From the NCBI RefSeq assembly GCF_004217555.1, contig NZ_SHKW01000001.1, forward strand, positions 2,542,001-2,606,000: a DNA stretch of 64,000 bases, read 5' to 3'. Source of the stretch: Edaphobacter modestus. Lineage in GTDB: Bacteria > Acidobacteriota > Terriglobia > Terriglobales > Acidobacteriaceae. Positions 8,773 through 18,230 of this stretch are shown here, piece after piece; position 1 is the stretch's first letter, and each line of letters opens with the position of its first letter. The translations under genes and the position numbers were made by a program. The notes below the pieces were generated by a model. It made no database searches and was not told the DNA's origin. It was given only the letters and a program-made list of their open reading frames with translations.

Positions 8773-11034
8773 CTAAAATTGATACTCAATTCCACCATCT
8801 GGAAATCGCGGCATTTGGTCTTGTTGTAGAACTCCGCACTTGGGGCATCTCGGTCTCCATTGATTTGAATAAAAGTTACTGGTACCTAAGACGTTTTGGA
8901 GTCCAACATGCGACGTCATCGTTCCGTGACGGAAGCGTTTGCTATTTTCGACTCGGAAATCCAATCGACTGTATGCAGAGGCTCTAACGGAGTTTATTTT
9001 CGTCAGATCGTAAACGTCCCGATTCTGCGCAAAGCTCAGTGCCAAATTGTCGGGGGTATAGGGACGCCCGGACGCACCACTGTAGCGAGTTGTCATTAGC
9101 GTGCCGTGACCGATGGTCCATATAGCCCCGAGGTTGACGACAACTGGAAGGTCGAAATTACCCTTTCGCAGCACACCATCGAGACCGCTATACCAGCTTC
9201 GTGCGTATGTTAGTGTGCTGGTCAGTCGAATCCTAGAAGAAGCTCTAGCTTCCAGAGAGAACTCTATTCCCCTAGCTAAGCCGTATCCTTTGCTTATCAT
9301 TGGAAACATCAGAAAGGCCTGTCCAAATGTGTCTGCTATGTTTGCCATCGATAACTGCGGATAGTTGATTGCAACGGGATAGGCTGAGTATCTCTTTTGA
9401 TAGAGCTCTAGCGTTGCCTGTACATGCCGATTGTTTATGACGTCTGTCCCGCCTGTAACCTGCTGGACGCGCATAGGCTTCAAACGCTGCTGGTTATCGA
9501 AATTTAACAGATAGAGGGTAGGAGGAGCTTGAGCGTATTCAGCGTAACCCACATGTACTAATCGACTCTGAATGGGGGTTGCGACCAGAATCTTGGGTGT
9601 CCATTCTGTATGCCCTCCGAGTGCCCAATGGGTTAGCCTTTGCCCAACGACAATTTTTGTTCGAAACGGAAGCAAAAAAGATGCCTGGGTATATTCGGCT
9701 GTGCTAGCTGTAGTGAATCTTCGGTTCAGTGAAGTCTTGTCCATTGGAAGAGGACTTTCACTGTAAGGATTCTGCAGACCGATAGGCTGCTCGATCCTAT
9801 AATTCATGCGATCGAGGCTGGTTCTCACGCCTGCGGTAAGTGTGAGCCACGGAGCTACCTGTGCCATCCCGTCGTACTTGAGTGTTGTGATTCCGTCGCT
9901 TGTTTTCTCGTTGTAGACAGTCGTGTTCGATTGAAGCTGATCCGTTTGAAGCATTCGTTGTGATTGCTGCGAATTGGCAATGCTCACAATTCCGAATGAT
10001 TTAGTCGAGAACAGATGTTGCCAGTTGAGCCCGGTTGCATTCCTCCAGCCGTGATATTCGATATCGAACGGATTGGTCTCCCAAGCGTTTGTTGCACTCG
10101 GGCTAATCTTGATTGAATCGATACCTGTCAACGACAACCCCCACCAATTGTCCCTTTCACTGATCCGATCGCCAGCCCGGATCAGCTCATTTTGATATAT
10201 GGGCACACCGTTCAGTCCAATATCGTTGGTTAGTAAATGGAGCACACTGTGCCTTGCAGAAATGAAGAGCGATCCATCTCGACTCCAAGGAAGAGTTGTG
10301 GACCCACCTACTCCGGCCAGACCTAATTCAGCTGTGGAGTGGGCTTCCACCGGACCGTCGGGGCGTGTCGATATTTCCAATACAGACGACAAGCGCTGAT
10401 CGAACTTGCTGTCATAAGCATCCGTATGGAGTGTCATATGTCTGACGGCGGCATTGTCGATCATCGATACAAAACCACCGGTGGTATCTGAGAGAGCAAG
10501 CTGATTAATAGAAGGGATTTCTATATTGTCGATGACAAAAAGATTCTCTGAGGGGTTTCCGCCGCGAACCAGAAAATCATTTCGTTGGTCATTGTCGGAG
10601 ACAACACCGGGTAACATTTGGATAAAGCGCGATGGATCTCCGAAGGTGCCGGCGGAAGTCTTGATCTCGTCCATCGTTATTCGACGCTCAAACCCTTCGT
10701 TACTGTCTTGCTGGGTATGTGGAGCTTCTACATTGACGGACGACCTGACAATGCCGAATGCGCTTCCTGCGGTATGAGTCTTGGGAAGTTCGTCATTGTG
10801 TACCGTCTCCGCTGCAGACGGCTTTGCCCTAAACGGGGACAATGGAACGCCATCCGATGCAACCCTTACGACGCAACTGCGCCGCTTATCTGATGTCGCC
10901 CTTGGAATATCGGCACACAGACGATCTTCTCCATTCGCCAGTCTTGGCGGCATCAGCGTTTGCTGTGCTCGCGACGGAAATCCGTTCAGCGTCAAGCAGA
11001 AGACGATGTGAATCTTGACCAGAGTCGAATGCAC
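8773..11034 (-). CDS. TonB-dependent receptor
   Basis: A 753-residue outer-membrane transporter. The GTG at 11034 has GGGAGGG upstream, and the protein begins with a signal peptide (cleavage near SRAQ). A poorly conserved segment follows, then the plug domain from about residue 120 (FIQMLPGVVSDNDQRNDFLV, RGGNPSENLFVIDNIEIP). The rest is a beta-barrel ending in the aromatic C-terminus GGIEYQF. Unlike Oar-type acidobacterial receptors it lacks an N-terminal carboxypeptidase-like domain. An unusual CPKC pair lies 23 residues from the end, where a periplasmic turn is expected. It is divergent from the kinase/NtrC-like genes, with palindromes between them, which suggests that they regulate it. The substrate is unknown. 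Confidence 0.88.
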   Translation of the reverse strand: MHSTLVKIHIVFCLTLNGFPSRAQQTLMPPRLANGEDRLCADIPRATSDKRRSCVVRVASDGVPLSPFRAKPSAAETVHNDELPKTHTAGSAFGIVRSSVNVEAPHTQQDSNEGFERRITMDEIKTSAGTFGDPSRFIQMLPGVVSDNDQRNDFLVRGGNPSENLFVIDNIEIPSINQLALSDTTGGFVSMIDNAAVRHMTLHTDAYDSKFDQRLSSVLEISTRPDGPVEAHSTAELGLAGVGGSTTLPWSRDGSLFISARHSVLHLLTNDIGLNGVPIYQNELIRAGDRISERDNWWGLSLTGIDSIKISPSATNAWETNPFDIEYHGWRNATGLNWQHLFSTKSFGIVSIANSQQSQRMLQTDQLQSNTTVYNEKTSDGITTLKYDGMAQVAPWLTLTAGVRTSLDRMNYRIEQPIGLQNPYSESPLPMDKTSLNRRFTTASTAEYTQASFLLPFRTKIVVGQRLTHWALGGHTEWTPKILVATPIQSRLVHVGYAEYAQAPPTLYLLNFDNQQRLKPMRVQQVTGGTDVINNRHVQATLELYQKRYSAYPVAINYPQLSMANIADTFGQAFLMFPMISKGYGLARGIEFSLEARASSRIRLTSTLTYARSWYSGLDGVLRKGNFDLPVVVNLGAIWTIGHGTLMTTRYSGASGRPYTPDNLALSFAQNRDVYDLTKINSVRASAYSRLDFRVENSKRFRHGTMTSHVGLQNVLGTSNFYSNQWRPRCPKCGVLQQDQMPRFPDGGIEYQF

Positions 11035-11166
11035 GATTTCGCCCTCCCGCTCTCGATGACTCGGATATCGGCTTGATCGCGAATTTCTTGATCACTAGTC
11101 TCCGTGGCTATTTTGGGATCTACAGCTGAATCGGAATAGAAGTGAGTGGAGGTAAGAGGCCAGATT

Positions 11167-11185
11167 CAGGGTTCTATTAACCCTG
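11167..11185. promoter_or_regulatory. Dyad in divergent intergenic region
   Basis: CAGGGTT, five bases, AACCCTG: perfect 7-bp arms about 130 bp upstream of the TonB receptor start. A candidate operator, unproven. Confidence 0.4.
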
Positions 11186-11344
11186 TCTGGGAGGATTGAG
11201 CCTGCAACTTTCGGGTCATAAGATTCTCGCAGCTTCCTTCTTTAATCCTTGCACCTATGGAGGATTTCCTAACTCAATCATCGAATTTGGCCGATAATCC
11301 GCCAGGTGAGCGTGAATGTCCATTCAATTGAGTGCTTATAACGG

Positions 11345-11361
11345 AGTTCCAAATTGGAACT
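11345..11361. promoter_or_regulatory. 17-bp palindrome, candidate operator
   Basis: AGTTCCAA, A, TTGGAACT: perfect 8-bp arms around one central base, 142 bp upstream of the chosen kinase start. The compact symmetry is typical of a dimeric regulator site. Which protein binds is unknown. Confidence 0.45.
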
Positions 11362-11440
11362 AATGCCCGCCAAAAGACTTGATCTAGAGTGGGAACAGGC
11401 ATTACTAAAGTATATAGACCTCGTAAAAACTACCAAGTTA

Positions 11441-11457
11441 TGCGTAAAAATTACGCA
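11441..11457. promoter_or_regulatory. 17-bp palindrome, candidate operator
   Basis: TGCGTAA, AAA, TTACGCA: perfect 7-bp arms, ending 45 bp before the chosen kinase start. If that start is right, this dyad sits in the leader or promoter and could control the kinase/regulator operon. Confidence 0.45.
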
Positions 11458-11502
11458 CACGCGGAAACTTTGGTAACAAAAACAAATTCGCGGAGTTTTG
11501 AA

Positions 11503-12282
11503 ATGCTGGCATCCCAGAGTTGTACGTCTTCTCAAGGTCTTTCTATATCGACACTGGAATTGTTCAAAGGGCCCGATCAATCCGACTTTTGCCGAACCAG
11601 GTCGGCTGATGGAGTGGCAGAGGGGGTGGGCTTAGCGCACGACGCAGGGAATATTTTAGGCGCGCTTAGCCTATATGCGGAATTGCTATCTGGTCCGGGT
11701 GTGCTGTCGGACGAATACCGGCCGTATGCAGAAGAGATCCGACTACTCGCTGAACGTAGCAACATCTTGATCGAGCGACTGGCTGGATATACTCGACAAT
11801 CGACTAACAACAGTGAGAGCGCGGTTCTTCCACAAGTCGTGAACAACTACAGAGGCCTTTTGTCTCGAATAATTAGGCGGCCTGTTCACGTTACTGTTGG
11901 TCCGAATGCGTCCCATCCCATTCCCGTTTCAAGCGAAACTATCGAACGCATCTTGGTAAATCTTGTTAAAAATGCTGCTGCAGTGACGCCGATGGCCGGC
12001 ATGATTTCTGTGACCATTGAAGGCAGCATCGATAGGGATGAATACGGCAGACGGCGGGTCGTTATGACGGTGCGGGATGATGGGCCAGGTATGAGCAAAT
12101 CAGCTCTAGATAGATTGCGTGGTTTGGCCTGGCATTCGAAAACACATCGGCGTGGACTCGGGTTGCGCATCGTACGTGAATTGGCTGTCAAGTCTGGGGG
12201 GTGCGTCGAGGTTGACAGCCATCCCGGTTGTGGCACCAGGGTTTCAGTGACTTGGTTTGAAAATCGGGCAAACGCAGCATAG
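11503..12282 (+). CDS. Soluble sensor histidine kinase
   Basis: A 259-residue kinase from the ATG at 11503 (GGAG upstream). The frame stays open to 11389, but that extension has no ribosome site and overlaps a palindrome. The H-box His is H46 in GLAHDAGN. The HATPase domain shows the N-box (LVNLVKNAA), G1 (DDGPGM) and G2 (RRGLGL). There is no membrane segment or recognisable sensor domain, so it must take its signal from a cytoplasmic partner. It lies 60 bp upstream of the NtrC-like regulator gene, surely in the same operon, and is its likely phosphodonor. Confidence 0.88.
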   Translation: MLASQSCTSSQGLSISTLELFKGPDQSDFCRTRSADGVAEGVGLAHDAGNILGALSLYAELLSGPGVLSDEYRPYAEEIRLLAERSNILIERLAGYTRQSTNNSESAVLPQVVNNYRGLLSRIIRRPVHVTVGPNASHPIPVSSETIERILVNLVKNAAAVTPMAGMISVTIEGSIDRDEYGRRRVVMTVRDDGPGMSKSALDRLRGLAWHSKTHRRGLGLRIVRELAVKSGGCVEVDSHPGCGTRVSVTWFENRANAA

Positions 12283-12342
12283 GGGTAGACGAATGGATGT
12301 GCACCGCGACGTATCGCACAGAGTAGTTAGAGGAAGAGAAAT

Positions 12343-13905
12343 ATGCTGGTGAAAGATGCGGCTGCCCGATTATACGAATCATCAACAGTTTCCTTGAAAA
12401 ATTCGAATAATTGCATAGCCAAGGAAGCTAGCGAACGCTTGGTCGGACCCGCCATAACGGAGTGTGCTCCCCTGCATGTCCTGGTGGTTGATGATGATCA
12501 GCAAATGCGAACGGCTTGCTGCCATGTTTTGGCACAAAAAGGCGCTCACGTGTCAGAAGCCGGCACACTGGCTGAAGGTGAGATGCTACTGCAAAACCAG
12601 AAGGTCGATCTCCTGTTGCTGGATTTGAAGCTTCCCGACGGCGGCGGTCTAGCCTTACTCGAAAAGGCGAAAGTTCTTTATCCAGATACGGCGGTGGTCG
12701 TGATGACTGCCTACGCAACGGTTTCCTCCGCAGTGGAGGCGATGAGAATTGGGGCCCGTGATTACCTGACGAAGCCGTTTGCACTAGAGGAATTGACCGC
12801 TGTACTCAAGAGTGCGGGGCAGCGAGTGCACTTTGATCGAGAGAGTCGGCTGCTACGCGAAAAGCTGCGATCCCAGACGAACACGGATGGACTCGTAGGT
12901 CGCTCTTCGGAGATGCAGAAGCTATACAGGATCTTATCGAAGGTTGCGTTTTCGACTCACCCTGTTCTGATTCTGGGTGAGAGCGGCACGGGAAAGGAAG
13001 TCGTGGCTCGGTCCATTCATTTCAACGGACCGAACGTGGCGAAGCCGTTCGTTCAGGTTGACTGTAGTTCCCCCTTTCCAATTTGGATTGAAAGCGAGCT
13101 GTTCGGGCATGTGAGAGGTGCATTCCCAGGGGCGGATTGCGCAAAAGAAGGGTTGTTAGCTTCCGTTAGTGGAGGAACTGTTTTTCTTGACGAAATCGGA
13201 GCGCTCCCACTGGATCTGCAATCTAGGCTTCTGCGTGCACTACAGGAAAAAGAGGTTCGGCCGATGGGCGGCACGCAAGCCAGGCCTATCTCTGCCCGTG
13301 TGCTCGCAGCGACAAACCGCAATTTGGCGGCAATGGTAGAGCAAGGAAAGTTTCGCAAGGATCTGTTCTTCCGATTGAATGTTGTTAACTTAAAGATGCC
13401 TGCGCTACGCGAACGCCGAGACGATATTCCGTTGTTAGTTGTTCATTTCATGGCCAAGGCTGAGAAGGAAGCTGGCGTAGAAAGGACAGTATCCGATGAG
13501 GCCCTGCGTGCGTTGGTCAAGTACGATTGGCCAGGTAACGTCCGAGAACTCGAAAATGCAATCGAGAGAGCATGGGTGTTATCGAATGGACTGACACTAA
13601 ACTTAGACGATCTTCCGATCTCACTACAGGATCTTGAGGTTCCTCTCAGGGAAGAATTGACGATAGAGCCGGCCGTAGAAACTATTGCGCAGCCGGACTA
13701 TAAAAGCTCTTCGTCTAACAGTGGCCATATTGTTCCGATCGCAGAGATGGAGAAGCAAGCAATTTTGGGAACTATACGTATGCTCAATGGTGACAAGATT
13801 TTGGCGGCTAAGCTGCTTGGGATCGGCAAGACGACTCTCTACCGCAAGCTCAAGGAATATGGTGTAAGTGATGAGTTCGAAGGCCCAATTTTGTCGGTCT
13901 CGTAG
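12343..13905 (+). CDS. NtrC-family response regulator with altered GAFTGA loop
   Basis: A 520-residue regulator: receiver domain (acidic pair D50/D51, phospho-acceptor D94, T122, K144), AAA+ domain (Walker A GESGTGKE 212-219, Walker B FLDEIG 281-286, arginine-rich RKDLFFRLN) and a C-terminal Fis-type helix-turn-helix (LAAKLLGIGKTTLYRKLKEY). The sigma54-contact loop reads GAFPGA at 259-264 instead of GAFTGA. In the family that Thr contacts sigma54, so activation may be weakened or may work differently. The ATG at 12343 follows AGAGGAAGAG. Its partner kinase is directly upstream, and the DUF1800/DUF1501 genes directly downstream are plausible targets together with the TonB receptor. Confidence 0.92.
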   Translation: MLVKDAAARLYESSTVSLKNSNNCIAKEASERLVGPAITECAPLHVLVVDDDQQMRTACCHVLAQKGAHVSEAGTLAEGEMLLQNQKVDLLLLDLKLPDGGGLALLEKAKVLYPDTAVVVMTAYATVSSAVEAMRIGARDYLTKPFALEELTAVLKSAGQRVHFDRESRLLREKLRSQTNTDGLVGRSSEMQKLYRILSKVAFSTHPVLILGESGTGKEVVARSIHFNGPNVAKPFVQVDCSSPFPIWIESELFGHVRGAFPGADCAKEGLLASVSGGTVFLDEIGALPLDLQSRLLRALQEKEVRPMGGTQARPISARVLAATNRNLAAMVEQGKFRKDLFFRLNVVNLKMPALRERRDDIPLLVVHFMAKAEKEAGVERTVSDEALRALVKYDWPGNVRELENAIERAWVLSNGLTLNLDDLPISLQDLEVPLREELTIEPAVETIAQPDYKSSSSNSGHIVPIAEMEKQAILGTIRMLNGDKILAAKLLGIGKTTLYRKLKEYGVSDEFEGPILSVS

Positions 13906-13923
13906 CAGCATCTAGTTCCTGAT

Positions 13924-13940
13924 AAGCTCTCCAAGAGCTT
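13924..13940. terminator. Hairpin after the regulator gene, weak terminator candidate
   Basis: AAGCTCT, CCA, AGAGCTT: perfect 7-bp stem with a 3-base loop, 19 bp after the stop codon. No U-tract follows, so intrinsic termination is doubtful. Confidence 0.3.
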
Positions 13941-14070
13941 CAAAAGTTGAAAACTTCTCCCGGGCATCCACACCAGTAGATCTTCGCGTTACGTCGTGAT
14001 TCGTTTCGCGAGTTCGACCTATTCCAGAACATAGCTATTTCTCAATATTGCAACGCCGATATCTAGTCCC

Positions 14071-16404
14071 ATGAAGACTTATATTGGCGACGACTCAGCA
14101 GATCTAAGCCGATTGAAGGCAACGCTGAAATCGGCAGCTTTCTGTCTCGGAGTATGTCTAGGGGCTTCGCTAGGAATAATCGGATGCGCAGGTAACTCGT
14201 CCGGAACATCCTCGTCCTCGACGATATCGGCAACAAGCGAAACTGTTCGCGCAGGCGAGACCATTACGTTCAGGATGGATGGGGCCGATGCAGGTCAAGG
14301 GCAATGGAAGGTCGTTGGCGCATCGACGAACGGAACAATCGATCAGAATGGCGTTTTTCAAGCGCCCGCTACCGTTCCTCAGCCAAACTCAATCTCTATC
14401 AGTTACGTAGTGGGAGCCAAAACGTTTACACATCAAGTTCAAATAACGAACCCAGTCCCGATTGTGTCGAATGTTGCGCCAAATGTTATTCGTATGCCGA
14501 TTAGCACAATCACCGTTAGTGGAAGTAAGTTCGTTCGCAATTCCACAGTCCTTGTCAACGGCAATGCCGTTCCGACCACATTCATAAACTCAGGAAGCCT
14601 CCAGGCTACCGTTGTCGTTCCCGCGCAAACAGCATTGCAACTCAACATCACTGTTGGCAATCCGGATCCAGGACCTAGCGCCAGCAGCGCGATCCCATTA
14701 CCGGTGACCCTACAGCCATTGTCTGTCTCGCCATCCATTGTCACAGGTGGAGCGGTTAATCTAACTATTTCCGGCCTACAGTTTTCCGGGGATGTTGGCG
14801 CGACTATCGACGACCGCCCTCTCTCAGTCGCATCGTCATCAGATACCTCTGTTTCTGCTATTGGCTTTCTTCCGCCATGGCATACGGGTACCGCGAAGAT
14901 TCGACTCTTCTCCAAGAGCACCTCAGCCGACCTTGCCGAGATTCAGATTCCAATCGCTCAAACAGCAACATCATTTGACACGGCCGCTCGATTTCTCACT
15001 CAGGCCGGATTCGGGCCACGTCCTGATTTAGTTCAGCACGTCCAGACCGTCGGCCTTGATGCATTCATCACAGAGCAGCAATCGATGCCGGTGCAGCCGT
15101 ACAAGTCAACGGATCGCGGGATCATCACCATAATAGAGAGGTCTGTGCTGGGATCGAATCCGTTGCGCATGAGAGTTGCCTGGGCTCTGCAGACCTTTTT
15201 AATTCGTGCCGGTATATCCGCGCAGTCATCTAACTACCCATTTGAAGCAAAGATGGAGGTAGACGCTACAGGGAACTTCAGAGACCTATTGACCGATGTT
15301 TCGTCGGATGTCTCGATAGCACAACTGCTAACCTTGGCGGGCAATGCAGCGCCTAAAGATCCAAGCGTACATCCTAATCAGAACTTCGCTCGTGAGCTCC
15401 TCCAATTGTTCACCATCGGAACCGCGATGCTTAATGATGACGGAACGGTCCAGACCGACCTTAATGGTTCACCTAACCCTGCTTACGATCAGACCACGAT
15501 TCTCGACCTTAGTCGCGTGTTCACCGGATGGAATTATCCTCCATCCGGAGATCCTGGCTACACATTCTACGGTGTCGACTGGAGCGCCCCACTTGTAGCG
15601 AACGAGAACCAACATGACAAGGGGCAAAAGCAGCTATTCGGAAATGTCACTCTACCGGCGGGGCAAACAGCGTCTCAAGACCGCGCCATGGCGCTTGATG
15701 CAATATTTGCTCACCCAAACCTTCCGCCGTTCGTAAGTCGAATCCTAATTCAGCGTCTGGTTAAAAGCGATCCCTCACCTGAATACGTAAAGAGGATCGT
15801 TACAGTCTTCAAAGATGATGGCCGAGGTGTACGAGGAAATCTCTCGGCAGTGGTGAGGGCAATCCTGCTAGACCCTGAAGCCAGGGCCGGAGACACAGAG
15901 CCGAGTTCCACGGACGGATTTCTCCAGGAACCTTACCTCTTTGAGATGTTTGCCATGAATATCACCGGCTGGACGAGCACTGACGTTCAGCCTTCCTATC
16001 TGCCCTGTGCCTTGTCAGAGTGTATCTACAATGCACCGACTGTTTTTGGATTCTACAGTCCTTCCTATCGAATTCCTGGGACAACGATTAATAGTCCTGA
16101 ATTTCAGATTATGAACAATATCACGCTGATCAATCGAAGCCAAATACTGTGGGGCATGATTACTGGGCAACAGGGCGGGTTTACCGGGCTATCGAAATCG
16201 TCTTGGCTTTATCAAAACTTCACGACTGTTCCTGACTTGGTTGACGCTCTAAACCACTTGGTTTACCACGGTCAGATGTCCACGGAGGAACAGCAATTCA
16301 TTGCAGATTACTGCAGCAAACTTCAGACGACCGATCCGATGTTACCTGCGGAATCAGCGATCTTTCTTGCCCTGAATAGCGATAACTACACGGTATCTCA
16401 CTAG
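14071..16404 (+). CDS. DUF1800 family lipoprotein with Ig-like/IPT domains
   Basis: A 777-residue exported protein. The N-terminus has a hydrophobic stretch ending in a lipobox (GIIGC, Cys about 39) followed by a Ser-rich linker. Two or three Ig-like/IPT segments follow (TISATSETVRAGETITF; PVPIVSNVAPNVI; LSVSPSIVTGGAVNLTISG). The DUF1800 domain begins near residue 310 with AARFLTQAGFGP and contains the family's hallmark NQNFARELLQLFTIG and FTGWN. DUF1800 proteins are nearly always encoded beside DUF1501 proteins, as here; their shared biochemical role is not established, but a cell-surface function is likely. The start lacks a strong ribosome site. Confidence 0.88.
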   Translation: MKTYIGDDSADLSRLKATLKSAAFCLGVCLGASLGIIGCAGNSSGTSSSSTISATSETVRAGETITFRMDGADAGQGQWKVVGASTNGTIDQNGVFQAPATVPQPNSISISYVVGAKTFTHQVQITNPVPIVSNVAPNVIRMPISTITVSGSKFVRNSTVLVNGNAVPTTFINSGSLQATVVVPAQTALQLNITVGNPDPGPSASSAIPLPVTLQPLSVSPSIVTGGAVNLTISGLQFSGDVGATIDDRPLSVASSSDTSVSAIGFLPPWHTGTAKIRLFSKSTSADLAEIQIPIAQTATSFDTAARFLTQAGFGPRPDLVQHVQTVGLDAFITEQQSMPVQPYKSTDRGIITIIERSVLGSNPLRMRVAWALQTFLIRAGISAQSSNYPFEAKMEVDATGNFRDLLTDVSSDVSIAQLLTLAGNAAPKDPSVHPNQNFARELLQLFTIGTAMLNDDGTVQTDLNGSPNPAYDQTTILDLSRVFTGWNYPPSGDPGYTFYGVDWSAPLVANENQHDKGQKQLFGNVTLPAGQTASQDRAMALDAIFAHPNLPPFVSRILIQRLVKSDPSPEYVKRIVTVFKDDGRGVRGNLSAVVRAILLDPEARAGDTEPSSTDGFLQEPYLFEMFAMNITGWTSTDVQPSYLPCALSECIYNAPTVFGFYSPSYRIPGTTINSPEFQIMNNITLINRSQILWGMITGQQGGFTGLSKSSWLYQNFTTVPDLVDALNHLVYHGQMSTEEQQFIADYCSKLQTTDPMLPAESAIFLALNSDNYTVSH

Positions 16405-16413
16405 GAGTTGATC

Positions 16414-17751
16414 ATGATTACGAGAAGGGATTTTCTCAAGCTCAGCAATCGCGCCGGAATAGCAGCCGCAACAATGCCGCTTTGGTCGAATGAGCTGTCC
16501 ATTAGAGCATTCGCTCAACTATCAAGCCCACAATACAAGGCTGTTCTAGTGATTGCGCTCACCGGCGGAAACGATGGGAACAACATGATTGTGCCCATCG
16601 ATACACATGTCTATCAGCAATACTCACAACTCCGAGGTAAGGTTGCATTATCGCAGTCGGCGCCTCTTCCATTAGATGGGACAGCAAATTCAAGCTTAGG
16701 CACCTTGGGTCTACATCCTTCTTTGGTTAACGTGGCAAGACGATTTAACAAGCGACAGGCGCTTGTGGTTGCTAACGTAGGACCTCTAGTTAAGAAACTG
16801 ACTAAAGCACAGTTACTCAATAGCGAATCACTTCAGCCACAGGCTCTTCTCTCGCATCCCGCCGGGGTAGCTCAGTGGCAGAGTGCGACTACTGTTGCTC
16901 TCCCTGACTCAGGATGGGGAGGTCGCATCGCAGACGTTCTCTCGGGAGATTCCGGTAGTCTGCCTCCTGCGTTTAGCGCGTCTGGGAGTTCAATCTTCAC
17001 TGTCGGCCACTCAGTGCAAGGTGTAGCGGTGCAGTCGCAGGGCGGAGGCGCGATTGCTATCCCTTCAGGGTTACAGGCTGCCGTTCAGACAATCGCGGAG
17101 AGCGATGCACAATCCAGCAATTTGATCGTTTCTCAAGTAGCCCGTCTACGTAAGTCTTCAATGGAAGAACAAGCTCTGTTGCTAAAAGCGGCTGGATATG
17201 GTCCGACTTTAAATGCAAAATTCTCTACGAGCGCTTTCGGAGCCAGCATGAAGATGATAGCGCAGATTATTAACGGGCGTTCGATCATAGGCGCGTCACG
17301 GCAGTTGTTCTACTGCGCTCAAGGAAACTATGACCATCATCAGCAACTAATCACAAACCAAGCCGCTAATTTGTCTGATCTTGACGCCAATCTAGGCGCA
17401 TTTATGGATGCATTAGATGAGATGGGGCTGACAGATCAGGTCATGGTATGCACGCACTCTGATTTCAACCGGACTATGCAGAGCAATATGAATCTAGGAA
17501 CCGACCACGGCTGGGGCAACCATCAAATCATCATTGGCGGCGGCCTGACCGGAGGTCGTATCGTTGGTGATTTTCCTGACCTCGATTTAGGAGGCGATTC
17601 AGACATGGGAACTCAGGGAATCTGGATCCCAACAACATCGGTCACGCAAATGACCGCCGGCATCGGTTCTTGGATGGGCTTGACGTCGGATCAAATTAGC
17701 AGTGTTTTTCCGGATCTCACGAACTTTCAAGGACCGCTTCAGTTGTCATAA
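16414..17751 (+). CDS. DUF1501 family protein with Tat signal
   Basis: A 445-residue protein beginning with a twin-arginine signal (ITRRDFLKLS, hydrophobic stretch, AFAQ). The ATG at 16414 is preferred over the in-frame TTG at 16408 because AGGAG sits 6 nt upstream. DUF1501 features include ALTGGNDGNNMIVP, a central LLSHPAGVAQWQSA and the C-terminal TDHGWGNHQIIIGG, which resemble metal-binding motifs of the alkaline-phosphatase-like fold. It is co-transcribed with the DUF1800 gene (9-bp gap). Tat export implies that it folds, possibly with a cofactor, before crossing the membrane. Confidence 0.88.
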   Translation: MITRRDFLKLSNRAGIAAATMPLWSNELSIRAFAQLSSPQYKAVLVIALTGGNDGNNMIVPIDTHVYQQYSQLRGKVALSQSAPLPLDGTANSSLGTLGLHPSLVNVARRFNKRQALVVANVGPLVKKLTKAQLLNSESLQPQALLSHPAGVAQWQSATTVALPDSGWGGRIADVLSGDSGSLPPAFSASGSSIFTVGHSVQGVAVQSQGGGAIAIPSGLQAAVQTIAESDAQSSNLIVSQVARLRKSSMEEQALLLKAAGYGPTLNAKFSTSAFGASMKMIAQIINGRSIIGASRQLFYCAQGNYDHHQQLITNQAANLSDLDANLGAFMDALDEMGLTDQVMVCTHSDFNRTMQSNMNLGTDHGWGNHQIIIGGGLTGGRIVGDFPDLDLGGDSDMGTQGIWIPTTSVTQMTAGIGSWMGLTSDQISSVFPDLTNFQGPLQLS

Positions 17752-17763
17752 AAACCGACAGAA

Positions 17764-18230
17764 TTAATCCCTTCTTAGACCGAGGACAGATCCGATGACA
17801 GCTGGGTCGCATGACCCGCTATAACTTGAGTCTCGGTTCCTTTCGTTGACTTGAACCGTGTTTGATCGGCATAGGGGCGGCAGTTTCCTGCCGACCCCTG
17901 CCACACCAGCGCGCATACGGGTCCGTACACGGCGGTTCGAGAAGTCACCCTTGCCGCCAAGCGACGGTGAACCGGGCAGCCCACCATAAGCTTGAGGTCC
18001 CAGTGTGCTTCTATGAATTTTTTCTCGGCAACACACTCTGGGCAGACCTTAGCCGTGGTGAATAATAAATGCTTTGGGTTGACCTCCTGACCCAACAGGC
18101 GGACGCGGCTCGAATAACGACCAGCAGTCTGATAGGAGATCGCGTGGAGGTCTGGGGTGCTCCCATGTGTCATCGTAGCCAATGTGCCGCCATCGAGCCC
18201 GGTTTTTATAAAATGGAGTTTGCGGGTTAT
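17764..18230 (-). pseudogene. TniQ-like transposition protein fragment
   Basis: A minus-strand frame encodes KVCPECVAEKKFIEAHWDLK followed by LMVGCPVHRRLA. This is the zinc-finger and Trp-Asp-Leu signature of TniQ/TnsD target-selection proteins, spaced as in the family. No Met start is present, and after the second Cys-Pro-x-His the reading decays, probably through a frameshift. TniA and TniB remnants on the same strand lie 12.5 kb away, in the order A, B, Q expected for one transposon. Assignment rests on the motif only. Confidence 0.5.

Noticed and set aside
13906..14070. Sigma54 (-24/-12) promoter before the DUF1800 gene
   Set aside because: I looked for GG and GC elements with the right spacing on the coding strand and found none convincing. 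The divergent 11.1-11.5 kb region was also negative.
16859..16890. tRNA-like 5' half (GGGGTAGCTCAGTGGCAGAG)
   Set aside because: It lies in frame inside the DUF1501 gene and encodes the family's GVAQWQSA stretch. No anticodon arm or TpsiC arm follows, so it is coincidence.
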